5,965 nt of DNA, from the NCBI GenBank assembly GCA_937913075.1, contig CALEPU010000102.1, forward strand, positions 1 to 5,965, read 5' to 3'. The DNA is from an uncultured Clostridia bacterium. Its GTDB lineage: Bacteria > Bacillota > Clostridia > Christensenellales > CAG-138. Position 1 is the stretch's first letter. The number at the start of each line of letters is the position of its first letter. Of the stretch, positions 1 through 5,965 are shown piece after piece. The notes below the pieces were generated by a model. That model made no database searches, was not told the origin of the DNA, and saw only the letters and a program-made list of their open reading frames with translations. The position numbers were made by a program, and so were the translations under genes.

Positions 1-27
1 TTTCCCTACACGACGCTCTTCCGATCT
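1..27 (+). other. Illumina sequencing adapter remnant (contamination)
   Basis: These bases match, without a mismatch as I recall it, the 3' end of the TruSeq universal/read-1 adapter, including its CTCTTCCGATCT terminus at 16-27. Read on the minus strand, the genomic sequence is followed by AGATCGGAAGAGC, the classic read-through signature of an insert shorter than the read. The stretch is therefore library-derived, not biological. The reading frame of the cbiJ-cbiE gene happens to stay open through it, so an automatic gene call would append about nine false residues to that protein. The left boundary of this sequence is an assembly end, not a natural one. Confidence 0.97.
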
Positions 28-1429
28 GGCCGCAGGCAGCGCTTTCCGGCGAGGGGTTTTCAAGAAGGAGCGCGGAGAGCGGATCGAAGACCTTTCCCGC
101 AAGCTCCGAAACGGAACACGCAGTGATGCACTCGTCCTCGTAGCCGAGCCTTTCGCCGACGGTGACCTTCACTGCGTGAAGCCCTGCTTCGTTAAGCTCA
201 TCGATGACCCTGCCGGCGCCGTTTTCACCGCCGACGAGCGCGAAAACAAGGCGGTTTCTTTTTATCGCGGGTATAATTCCTGCGTCCCTGCCGTGGAGGC
301 TGACCGTCACCGCGTCCTCGTATGAACAGCCTGCTTTGGCACAAAGATACGAGAGCGAGCTCACGCCGGGGATCACGGCCACGTCGCAGAAACCGAGCTT
401 CGGCAGGAGCTTTTTCGCACCGCTGAAGAAGCCGACGTCGCCGCTCATCAAAACGGCAAAGCGCGAAAATCTGTTATGATTCCTTATAAAATCTGCTATA
501 GCGTCGGGAGAGACCGCCTCAAAAACGGTCTGATCCGGGCGGGCCGAGCTCACCATGCGCGCTGCGCCGATCAGGCACTCGGCTTTGGAAATTGCTTCGG
601 TTGCTTCTGCCGTCATTCCGGAACGCGGCCCGGGGCCGATGCCGATGACGGAGACCCTCGGCTTCGCCGTGAAGCCGAAGCGCTTTTCGAGAAGTTCTAT
701 CGTTTCGCCGAAGGAAAGGCTGATCGCACCGGATTCAGGGCGGCCGATGACAACGAGCTTTGCGCCGACTTTCATCGCGGCAAGCGCCTTTTCCTCAAAG
801 CCGCCCGCCTTGCCCGATTCCTTCGTTACGACGTAGGCGGCGTTGACCGATTTTATCATCGCGGAGTTCATCCCGACCGAGAACGGGCCCTGCATTGCGA
901 GGATATGCGCGGGTTTCAGCCCCGCCTCGCGGCAGGCGGTTATCGAGCTTTCGACCGGCAGCACCCGCGCGAAAGTCCTTTCGGCAAAATCCGTGATGCC
1001 GGAAAACGCGCTCAGCTCCTTCGAGCCGGTCGTGAGCAGAATATTGCCGATAGTGCCGTTCAGATACTCCACGGCGGCGGGGACGTCGGGAAGGCAGACA
1101 GCGCTTTCCGGGGTGCCTTCGCCTCCGCGCTCGAGCCTTGAATACTCCGTTTCGGTGTTCAGACAGGCCGTCATCAGGTTTTCCGTAACGGCGGAGGCGT
1201 AGGGATGCGTGGCGTCGATGACGAGATCGAACCGCTCATTTTTGAAAAACTCCTCCATTTCGGGTTCGTCCATGCGACCGGAGCGGACGGTCAGCTTTTC
1301 CGCGGGCTCGATGAGCTCCCCGCCGTATTCCGTGGCGACGCAGACGGTGATAAGCGCGTCCTGCTGCCTGAGAAAATCGACTATCCTGCGGCCTTCGCTA
1401 GTGCCCGCAAAAACACAGAGCTTACACAT
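28..1429 (-). CDS. cbiJE: Fused cobalt-precorrin-6A reductase / cobalt-precorrin-7 C5-methyltransferase, 3' end missing
   Basis: One open frame of 467 codons from ATG at 1429 to the last genomic base, with no stop. Residues 1 to about 253 are a CbiJ/CobK-type reductase: an N-terminal nucleotide-binding FAGTSEGR (7-14), DATHPYA (72-78), LTTGSKEL (132-139), LAMQGPFS (177-184) and TKESGKAGG (202-210). By family this reduces cobalt-precorrin-6A to 6B with NADH. From residue 258 a tetrapyrrole methylase of the CbiE family begins: VIGIGPG (261-267), LMSGDVGFFSGA (327-338), the SAM-pocket VIPGVSSLS (352-360) and a typical CbiE ending, FDPLSALLLEN (448-458). The linker is only 4-5 residues, and no ATG, GTG or TTG lies in frame between residues 219 and 272, so this is a true fusion and not two genes. 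The start follows a GAGGGGG ribosome site and overlaps the cbiH stop by 8 nt. The CbiE domain is essentially complete at the edge; whether a CbiT domain follows cannot be seen. Residues beyond 467 would be translated adapter. Confidence 0.94.
656..680 (-). other. 10-bp hairpin at the CbiJ/CbiE fusion joint
   Basis: In the minus-strand transcript, CTTCGGCTTC (680-671) pairs with GAAGCCGAGG (665-656) over ten consecutive pairs, nine Watson-Crick and one U.G, around a five-base loop ACGGC. It encodes residues about 251-258 of the fused protein, exactly where the reductase domain ends and the methyltransferase begins. No U-run follows, so it is not a Rho-independent terminator. It may slow ribosomes between the two domains, be a relic of the former intergenic junction, or be chance in GC-rich coding DNA. 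The pairing is certain; a function is not shown. Confidence 0.45.
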
Positions 1430-2153
1430 TCCGGTACCCCCTCGGCGTGACCATATTTCCGTTTATCATTTTTGTTGAAGAGTTGCCGATGAACACCGTG
1501 CAGAACATATCCGCAGGGAATTCGGCAAGCTCCTTGAGGTTCATAAAGAAGCGTTCCTCACCCTCGCGTCCTATATTGCGGGCGACCGCGCAGGGACGGT
1601 CTTCCGGCAGCGTTTTCATCAGTACTTCACAGCCTTTTTTGAGGTGGTCGGGCCTGCCGCGGCTCGCGGGATTGTAGATCACGATCGAAAGATCTGCCTC
1701 CGCCGCCTTAGTCAGACGCTTTTCGATGAGCTCCCATTCGGTCAGCCTGTCCGAAAGGCTGATTACGGCGAAATCATGCGTCAGCGGAGCGCCGAGGATG
1801 GCCGCGCCCGAAATGCAGGCGGAAAGACCGGGGATCACCTCTACCTCCGGTTCTTTTTCCTCGCCACGAAGCTCAAGCACAAGCCCCGCCATGCCGTAAA
1901 CGCCGCTGTCGCCGGAGCAGACGATGGCGACGGTCTTACCCTTTTTCGCCTCGTCCAAAGCCATTAGGCAGCGTTCGGTCTCCATTGTCATGGGAGTGGT
2001 GAGGTATTCCTTTTCGGGTCGGCGTCCGCGCACCAGCTCCACATAGACATGGTAGCCGATGATCGTATCGCTCTCAGAAAGCGCTCTGTCCGCCCTCACG
2101 GTCATGTTTTCGTAATTTCCGGGGCCGATGCCCACGATGAACAGCTTACCCAA
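1422..2153 (-). CDS. cbiH: Cobalt-factor III (precorrin-3B) C17-methyltransferase, ring contraction
   Basis: This 243-residue protein is a SAM-dependent tetrapyrrole methylase of the CbiH/CobJ family. It methylates C17 of cobalt-precorrin-3/cobalt-factor III and contracts the ring, forming the delta-lactone of cobalt-precorrin-4. Visible motifs are the N-terminal VGIGPGN (7-13), SGDSGVYGMAG (80-90), VIPGLSACISGAAILGAPL (107-125), which is very typical of CbiH, IYNPASRGR (159-167) and a C-terminal MVTPRGY (234-240). The length fits the short, single-domain form; there is no C-terminal Fe-S/nitrite-reductase-like extension as in Bacillus megaterium CbiH60. The start codon is TTG at 2153, overlapping the cbiG stop by 8 nt. 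It is supported by GGAGG 6 nt upstream and because the next Met (residue 17) would remove the essential glycine loop. The 3' end overlaps cbiJE by 8 nt. The assignment is firm; cytoplasmic enzyme. Confidence 0.96.
   Translation of the reverse strand: MGKLFIVGIGPGNYENMTVRADRALSESDTIIGYHVYVELVRGRRPEKEYLTTPMTMETERCLMALDEAKKGKTVAIVCSGDSGVYGMAGLVLELRGEEKEPEVEVIPGLSACISGAAILGAPLTHDFAVISLSDRLTEWELIEKRLTKAAEADLSIVIYNPASRGRPDHLKKGCEVLMKTLPEDRPCAVARNIGREGEERFFMNLKELAEFPADMFCTVFIGNSSTKMINGNMVTPRGYRNV
1437..1443 (-). promoter_or_regulatory. Ribosome binding site of cbiJE
   Basis: GAGGGGG on the minus strand ends 7 nt before the ATG at 1429. It lies inside the last codons of cbiH, so initiation on cbiJE is probably coupled to termination of cbiH. 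It supports the ATG at 1429, which also leaves the N-terminal nucleotide-binding motif intact. Confidence 0.75.
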
Positions 2154-3159
2154 AGTTTACCTCCGTTTTTACAAGTGCCGCGGCGACTGTAACGCCCGCG
2201 AGCGCAGTTTTTTTGATTATCAGTTTATCCGCGTTAATGAGCGCCGCGCGTTCGCAGACGCAGTCGACGCCGGTGATCTCCTTCACAAAATCCGACGCGG
2301 TGAATTCGCCGGGAACGGTTTTCAGCTCCTCCGCGGTGTGGAATGAAAGCGGCAGGCCGTTTTTGCGGAAGTATTCGATCAGGCCTGCTTCGTTCTTTTT
2401 AAGGTCGATCGAGGCGGCGCACTTGACCGCACGCGGATCGATACCGTTCTCCACGAGAGCATGGTGCACGGCCTCCGCGATCGCCTCCTTCGGCGTACCC
2501 CTGCGACAGCCGATGCCGAGAACGACGCATTTCGGGATCAGGCGCAGAGTGGTTTTGAAGGGCTTGTCCGTCTTATACGTGATGTAAACACCCGTTTCGC
2601 CATCTTCGCAAATAAGCCCCGAGGGCAGCTCGCCTATGATCGAAAAATCGCTTTTTACGGGGATATCCGCTTCGAGAATCGCGGCGGAAACGGCTTTTGC
2701 CGCGATCATATCCGAGATGGCGAGACCGTGCGTTTTTGCCCACGCATCAACGGAAAAGCGACCATTGATGTCCGTCGCGGTGGTGATGACCGGCGTTGCG
2801 CCGAGCGCGTCCGCTATCCTTTTCGCAGCCGCGTTAGCACCGCCGATATGCCCGGAGAGCAGGGAGATTACGAACCGGCCTGTTTCATCGATGACGACGA
2901 CGGCGGGATCGGTAATTTTGCTCTTTATAAACGGCGCGATTGACCTCACCGCGATGCCGCAGGATGAGACGAAGATCAGCGCATCGCTTGCTGCAAACTT
3001 TTCGCCGTAGAACTTCCCCGAGGGCTTCGGTATGGGCTTCGCTCCGTCCCCGGCGAGTCGCTCAACTGTGAAAAGCTCCGCTTCGCCGTCGATGCAGACA
3101 GCGGCTTTTTTTGCAGTTTCAACTCCTTTTTTGCTGTATGCGAATAGGGTCGTCCTCAT
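2146..3159 (-). CDS. cbiG: Cobalt-precorrin-5A hydrolase
   Basis: This 337-residue CbiG opens the delta-lactone of cobalt-precorrin-5A and releases the C2 unit as acetaldehyde, giving cobalt-precorrin-5B. It is a hallmark of the anaerobic pathway. The N-terminal and central CbiG region shows SSCGIAVRSIAPF (65-77), VVVIDETGRFVISLLSGHIG (87-106), GANAAAKRIADALG (107-120) and ITTATDINGRFSVD (125-138). The C-terminal CbiG_C domain (about 210-335) shows VVLGIGCRRGTPKEAI (212-227), AASIDLKKNEAGL (248-260) and a closing LIIKKTALAGVTVAAA (313-328). The chosen ATG at 3159 gives the usual N-terminus (a short beta strand followed by KKG) and forms a 4-nt ATGA overlap with the cbiF stop. A longer frame opening at a TTG at 3234 would lie 75 nt inside cbiF and adds a non-conserved leader, so it is rejected. 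An AAGG about 7 nt upstream may help; coupling to cbiF is likely. The length is normal for the family. Confidence 0.96.
   Translation of the reverse strand: MRTTLFAYSKKGVETAKKAAVCIDGEAELFTVERLAGDGAKPIPKPSGKFYGEKFAASDALIFVSSCGIAVRSIAPFIKSKITDPAVVVIDETGRFVISLLSGHIGGANAAAKRIADALGATPVITTATDINGRFSVDAWAKTHGLAISDMIAAKAVSAAILEADIPVKSDFSIIGELPSGLICEDGETGVYITYKTDKPFKTTLRLIPKCVVLGIGCRRGTPKEAIAEAVHHALVENGIDPRAVKCAASIDLKKNEAGLIEYFRKNGLPLSFHTAEELKTVPGEFTASDFVKEITGVDCVCERAALINADKLIIKKTALAGVTVAAALVKTEVNFG
2160..2164 (-). promoter_or_regulatory. Ribosome binding site of cbiH (decides TTG start)
   Basis: GGAGG on the minus strand sits 6 nt before the TTG at 2153, inside the final codons of cbiG. The strong motif at ideal spacing is what makes the unusual TTG credible as the initiation codon. 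Confidence 0.8.
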
Positions 3160-3911
3160 TCCTTTGCCTTTCTGAACTCCGTCGTGAAGGTCGGATGATA
3201 CAGCAGCGAGCGCAGGTATTCCTCGCCCATACAACCGCCGACGATGATTAGACTCGTTTTCGTAAGCCCCGCATCCTTCACGGTCTTATCGAGCGTGCCG
3301 ACCATGCAGCGAAGAATGCGCTCGTCCGGCCAGGTGGCCTTGTAGACGACGGCAACGGGCGTTTTTTCGGCGTAGCCGCCGGCGAGAAGCTCACGCTGAA
3401 GCTTTTCGGTGTGGGAAGTGGACAGGAACAGCACCATCGTCGCCCCGTGCGATGCGAGGGACGCAATGCTTTCCTTTTCCGGCACTGGCGTTCTGCCGGC
3501 GGCTCTTGTGATGATTACCGTCTGGCTCACGCCGTGGAGCGTGTATTCGGCCTTTAATGACGCCGCCGCTCCGCAGAAGGATGATACGCCGGGCGTGACA
3601 TCGTACTCTATGCCGAGCGCTTCAAGCTCGTCGAACTGTTCGCGCACAGCGCCGAATATCGAGCTGTCGCCCGTGTGCAGACGCACGGTCGTTTTGCCGG
3701 CGGCTTCGGCATTTTTGATGATCTCAATGACCTCTTCGAGGGTGAGGCGTGCGCTGTCGAATATCTCGCAGTCCTTTTTGCAGTATGAAAGCAGCTCCGG
3801 GTTCACGAGCGAGCCCGCCCAGATCACGACGTCAGCCTCGGAAAGAAGCCTTGCGCCGCGTACGGTGATGAGATCGGCCGCTCCCGATCCCGCTCCGACA
3901 AAATGCACCAT
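3156..3911 (-). CDS. cbiF: Cobalt-precorrin-4 C11-methyltransferase
   Basis: This 251-residue SAM-dependent tetrapyrrole methylase of the CbiF/CobM family transfers methyl to C11 of cobalt-precorrin-4. Diagnostic stretches are FVGAGSGAADLITVRGARLL (4-23), VIWAGSLVNPELL (29-41), which is characteristic of this family, VRLHTGDSSIFGA (76-88), DVTPGVSSFCGAAASLK (104-120), TRAAGRTPVPEKE (135-147) and VVYKATWPDE (188-197). The loop reads GDSS where many homologues have GDPS; this is a mild variant and not expected to abolish activity. The length matches the family. ATG at 3911 lies 2 nt after the cbiD stop and follows AAGGAG at 8-nt spacing. The product feeds CbiG, the next gene downstream, whose start overlaps this stop by 4 nt. 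Confidence 0.97.
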   Translation of the reverse strand: MVHFVGAGSGAADLITVRGARLLSEADVVIWAGSLVNPELLSYCKKDCEIFDSARLTLEEVIEIIKNAEAAGKTTVRLHTGDSSIFGAVREQFDELEALGIEYDVTPGVSSFCGAAASLKAEYTLHGVSQTVIITRAAGRTPVPEKESIASLASHGATMVLFLSTSHTEKLQRELLAGGYAEKTPVAVVYKATWPDERILRCMVGTLDKTVKDAGLTKTSLIIVGGCMGEEYLRSLLYHPTFTTEFRKAKE

Positions 3912-3913
3912 AG

Positions 3914-5041
3914 CTAAAACTCCTTTAAGAATTCACGGGCGTTTTCCGTTTCGCCCAATATTCCATATTCCTTTGAAAACATTATCATTTCGATTCTCAT
4001 TTCCTCGCCCGCGCGGTGGATAAGGTTTTCATGCGCCTTTCGCGTCACGATGGCGAGCGAGCGTTTTTCAAGCGCGGGATCTGCTTCGCGCATGAGTCTC
4101 ACCGCTTCGTCGCAGGCAACGCAGGAGAGGATCCGTCCGAGGAGCTCCGCCGGTGCGCCTTCCCTGCCCGCGTGCGCCGCGAGTATCTCCATGCGGCAGT
4201 CGCCGTACTTTGAATGAGTGTTCAGCATATTGCCCGCGAGCTTCACAAGCTTGCCGATATGCCCGATGAGGAGCGCTCTTCTGAAGCCGAGCTCACGGCA
4301 GATATCGAGCGAATCGCCGATGAAATTGGAGGTCTGCACCGCGATTTCGGGATCGATCCCGAGGCTCGATCTTATGAACTCCGCGCCGTAATTGCCGGGG
4401 GTGAGCAGGACATTTTCGTGCCCAAGCGCGCGCCTTTGCGTGAGCTCCGTGCGGATTGTTTCGACGAGCGCTTTTTCACTCATCGGTTCGACTATGCCCG
4501 TGGTTCCGAGCACGGAGATACCGCCGACGATGCCGAGACGCGGATTGAAGGTCTTTTTCGCAAGCTCCTCACCGGTGGGGCAGGAGACGGTGACGGCAAG
4601 GCCGCGCGCGCAGTCGAAAAGCCTTGCGACCTCTTCAACGTTTTCCGTTATCATCCTTCGCGGCACGGAGTTGATCGCCGCGTTTCCAACGGGCTGATCG
4701 AGTCCCGGCTTGGTCACGCGCCCTATACCGAAGCCGCCGTCGATCGTCACGCCGGGCACTTCCGAATATCGCACTTCGGAATAGACGAGCGCACCGTCCG
4801 TGATATCCGGATCGTCTCCGGCGTCCTTTTTAATAGCGCATGAAACTGCGTTTTCGGCCACCCTGATATCGAGCACGCCGAGCTCGAGCGTGATGCCCTT
4901 CGGCGTTTCGATGGTTATTCTTTCCTTGCGTCTGCCGGACAGAAGCATATAGACCGCTGCCTTGGAGGCCGCCGCGGCGCAGGAGCCGGTTGTGTAGCCG
5001 AGCCTTAATTTCTTGCCGTTTTGTATGATAAATTCGTTCAT
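3914..5041 (-). CDS. cbiD: Cobalt-precorrin-5B C1-methyltransferase
   Basis: This 375-residue CbiD methylates C1 of cobalt-precorrin-5B using SAM, giving cobalt-precorrin-6A. It is not related to the canonical tetrapyrrole methylases and is specific to the anaerobic route. Family motifs run through the whole length: GYTTGSCAAAASKAA (15-29), IKKDAGDDPDITDG (70-83), GRVTKPGL (107-114) with VGNAAINSVPR (118-128), GTTGIVEPMSEKAL (179-192), LLTPGNYG (212-219), GHIGKLVKLAGNMLNTHSK (260-278) and RMEILAAHA (283-291). The length is usual for CbiD and both ends look intact. ATG at 5041 overlaps the cbiC stop as ATGA (4 nt). Only a weak GACGAG-like sequence precedes it, so re-initiation after cbiC is the likely way it is translated. 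Its product is the substrate of the CbiJ domain encoded further downstream. Confidence 0.97.
   Translation of the reverse strand: MNEFIIQNGKKLRLGYTTGSCAAAASKAAVYMLLSGRRKERITIETPKGITLELGVLDIRVAENAVSCAIKKDAGDDPDITDGALVYSEVRYSEVPGVTIDGGFGIGRVTKPGLDQPVGNAAINSVPRRMITENVEEVARLFDCARGLAVTVSCPTGEELAKKTFNPRLGIVGGISVLGTTGIVEPMSEKALVETIRTELTQRRALGHENVLLTPGNYGAEFIRSSLGIDPEIAVQTSNFIGDSLDICRELGFRRALLIGHIGKLVKLAGNMLNTHSKYGDCRMEILAAHAGREGAPAELLGRILSCVACDEAVRLMREADPALEKRSLAIVTRKAHENLIHRAGEEMRIEMIMFSKEYGILGETENAREFLKEF
3920..3925 (-). promoter_or_regulatory. Ribosome binding site of cbiF
   Basis: AAGGAG on the minus strand is placed 8 nt before the ATG of cbiF. It is formed by Lys-Glu codons near the end of cbiD, so the site and the cbiD stop are traversed by the same ribosomes. 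Confidence 0.8.
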
Positions 5042-5667
5042 CTCGTCAGTTTATACATCAGCGCGTTGACTATCGCCGCCGCGACGTTTGAACCGCCCTT
5101 TCTGCCTCGCGCGACGATATGCGGCACGCCGGAAGCGATGATAAGCTCCTTCGATTCGACCACGTTCACGAAGCCGACCGGCACTCCGATGATGAGCTTC
5201 GGTGAGAGCTTTCCTGCCTTAATCAGTTTGTCCAATGCGATAAGCGCAGTCGGTGCGTTGCCAATCGCGAAAATGAGGGGCCGATCGAGCCTCGCCGCCT
5301 TCTCCATTGAAACCATGGCGCGGGTAACTCCGCGTTCCTTAGCCTCCGCGGCAACGTCCTCGTCGCTCATAAAGCAATGAACTTCGCAGCCGAGCTTTGA
5401 AAGAGCCGTTTTGTTTATGCCGGACTTTGCCATCTGAGTGTCGGTGACGATACAGCAGCCGGACCGGAGTGCGTCGAGGCCGATGTTCACCGCGTTTTCG
5501 GAAAAAACGAGGTTGTCGACGTAATCGAAATCGGCGGTCGTGTGAATGACGCGCTTGATTATCGGCGCTTTTTCCTCATCAAGCGTGATGCCGCGCTCCG
5601 AGAGTATCGAGCCGATTATCTCGAAGCTGCGTTTTTCGATATCCGTTGGTTTAATCGTTTCGATCAC
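5038..5667 (-). CDS. cbiC: Cobalt-precorrin-8 methylmutase
   Basis: This 209-residue CbiC/CobH moves the methyl group from C11 to C12 of cobalt-precorrin-8, producing cobyrinic acid, the substrate of CbiA. The catalytic histidine is visible as His42 in RVIHTTADFDY (39-49), matching the essential His of CobH. Other family motifs are TDTQMAKSGI (75-84), FAIGNAPTALIAL (133-145), GVPVGFVNVVESKE (161-174) and ARGRKGGSNVAAAIVNAL (186-203). The length is typical. The start is GTG at 5667, supported by AAGGAG at 7-nt spacing and by the next Met (residue 79) being well beyond the catalytic His. The gene begins 17 nt inside the end of cbiA and ends in a 4-nt overlap with cbiD. Confidence 0.97.
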   Translation of the reverse strand: MIETIKPTDIEKRSFEIIGSILSERGITLDEEKAPIIKRVIHTTADFDYVDNLVFSENAVNIGLDALRSGCCIVTDTQMAKSGINKTALSKLGCEVHCFMSDEDVAAEAKERGVTRAMVSMEKAARLDRPLIFAIGNAPTALIALDKLIKAGKLSPKLIIGVPVGFVNVVESKELIIASGVPHIVARGRKGGSNVAAAIVNALMYKLTR

Positions 5668-5965
5668 GGTGTTTCTCCTTTACACATGCATAGAGGAAGC
5701 CCTCCGCAAAGCGAGGGTTTGCGAGAAAATGGAAATGCGGGAAGCCGGCGTAAAGCGTGTCCGTAGCGAAAACGCAGTCCCAGCTTCGCCCGTCCGCCTT
5801 TTCGGCGGTGTAGGAATCACCGGTATGCTCACAGTCCCACCTGTGGAACTCATGCGCGGGAATGGTATCGCCTTTTTTGCAAAGCATGCTGTCCTTTTTC
5901 GCGGTCAGAGTGACGTAGCCGAACCGCGAAAGTTTGCCGGTGTCGAACGCGCTTCCTTCAATAAA
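5651..5965 (-). CDS. cbiA: Cobyrinic acid a,c-diamide synthase, C-terminal 104 residues
   Basis: The frame is open to the right edge (codons fit from base 5965), so this is the 3' end of a gene of probably about 450 codons. An ATG at 5887 is internal and not a start. CbiA amidates the a and c side chains of cob(II)yrinic acid using glutamine and ATP. The visible part is the end of the class-I-like glutamine amidotransferase domain: FGYVTLTAKKD, then AHEFHRWDC (37-45 of the fragment), corresponding to the GHEFHYS-type motif that carries the catalytic His of the family, and near the C-terminus LYAGFPHFHFLANPRFAEGF (71-90), the usual closing motif. The nucleophilic Cys and the N-terminal ATP-binding domain lie outside the window. 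Ala replaces the common Gly before HEFH. The charged tail (VKEKHRDRND) coincides with the cbiC ribosome site and start, so its make-up may be shaped by the overlap. Confidence 0.95.
   Translation of the reverse strand, partial: FIEGSAFDTGKLSRFGYVTLTAKKDSMLCKKGDTIPAHEFHRWDCEHTGDSYTAEKADGRSWDCVFATDTLYAGFPHFHFLANPRFAEGFLYACVKEKHRDRND
5675..5680 (-). promoter_or_regulatory. Ribosome binding site of cbiC (decides GTG start)
   Basis: AAGGAG on the minus strand lies 7 nt before the GTG of cbiC, within Lys-Glu codons near the end of cbiA. It supports GTG as the initiation codon and a coupled start. Confidence 0.8.

Noticed and set aside
656..680. Rho-independent terminator between cbiJ and cbiE
   Set aside because: The stem is sound, but it lies inside an uninterrupted reading frame and is not followed by a U-tract.
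476..1141. Long plus-strand frame of 221 codons opposite cbiJE, and similar ones at 4214-4843 and 3409-4023
   Set aside because: They are mirror frames of clearly recognised minus-strand genes in GC-rich DNA. Their translations show no family motif, have skewed Arg/Ala/Asp composition, and carry no convincing ribosome site.
3160..3234. N-terminal 25-residue extension of CbiG starting at a TTG at 3234
   Set aside because: It would overlap cbiF by 79 nt and adds sequence unlike the family. The ATG at 3159 gives the usual N-terminus and a standard 4-nt overlap.
3830..3842. GDSS in place of GDPS in a SAM-binding loop of CbiF as a sign of inactivation (the variant itself is at residues 81-84, bases 3660-3671)
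   Set aside because: All other CbiF motifs and the length are intact, and this loop position varies in tetrapyrrole methylases, so one Pro-to-Ser change is weak evidence.
5651..5887. A separate small 78-residue gene starting at ATG 5887
   Set aside because: The same frame is open to the right edge, and the residues before this Met (FGYVTLTAKKDS) are also typical of CbiA, so the Met is internal to a gene cut by the window.
1..5965. Cobalamin riboswitch, internal promoter, CRISPR array, tRNA or mobile element
   Set aside because: The window is coding almost base to base with overlaps at nearly every junction. No non-coding stretch longer than 2 nt exists between genes, and no repeat array, tRNA-like or transposase sequence was seen.

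Overview
This window is the interior of an anaerobic (early cobalt insertion) cobalamin biosynthesis operon, transcribed entirely from the minus strand. In transcription order (right to left) it carries the 3' end of cbiA, then cbiC, cbiD, cbiF, cbiG and cbiH, then a gene in which cbiJ and cbiE are fused in one reading frame. The fused gene runs off the left end. CbiD and CbiG, a stand-alone CbiJ-type reductase domain and the small CbiC identify the anaerobic pathway. No cobN/cobG-type aerobic gene is present.

The layout is extremely compact. Every junction is either an overlap of 4, 8 or 17 nt or a 2-nt gap, so the window has no intergenic space and no room for internal promoters or terminators. 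Several start codons sit behind clear Shine-Dalgarno motifs embedded in the preceding gene. cbiC starts with GTG and cbiH with TTG. Translational coupling is the likely mode of expression. The promoter, and any cobalamin riboswitch, must lie upstream beyond the right edge.

In pathway terms the block covers ring contraction/C17 methylation (CbiH), C11 methylation (CbiF), lactone opening (CbiG), C1 methylation (CbiD), ring reduction (CbiJ), C5 methylation (CbiE), C11-to-C12 methyl migration (CbiC) and a,c-amidation (CbiA). From cobalt-precorrin-3 to cob(II)yrinic acid a,c-diamide only CbiT is missing. CbiT would be expected directly beyond the left edge, possibly as a further part of the same polypeptide. 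CbiL and the cobalt chelatase are also outside the window.

The organism looks like an anaerobic bacterium of moderately high GC, most plausibly a Clostridia-type Firmicute. This rests on the strong AGGAG-type ribosome sites, the TTG/GTG starts, the cbi gene set and protein flavour; it is inference of moderate to low certainty.

The first 27 bases are not genomic. They match the 3' end of the standard Illumina TruSeq read-1 adapter, so the true sequence starts at base 28 and the left edge is an assembly end. I found no previously undescribed system. The points most worth a second look are the adapter, the CbiJ-CbiE fusion, and a 10-bp hairpin located exactly at the fusion joint.
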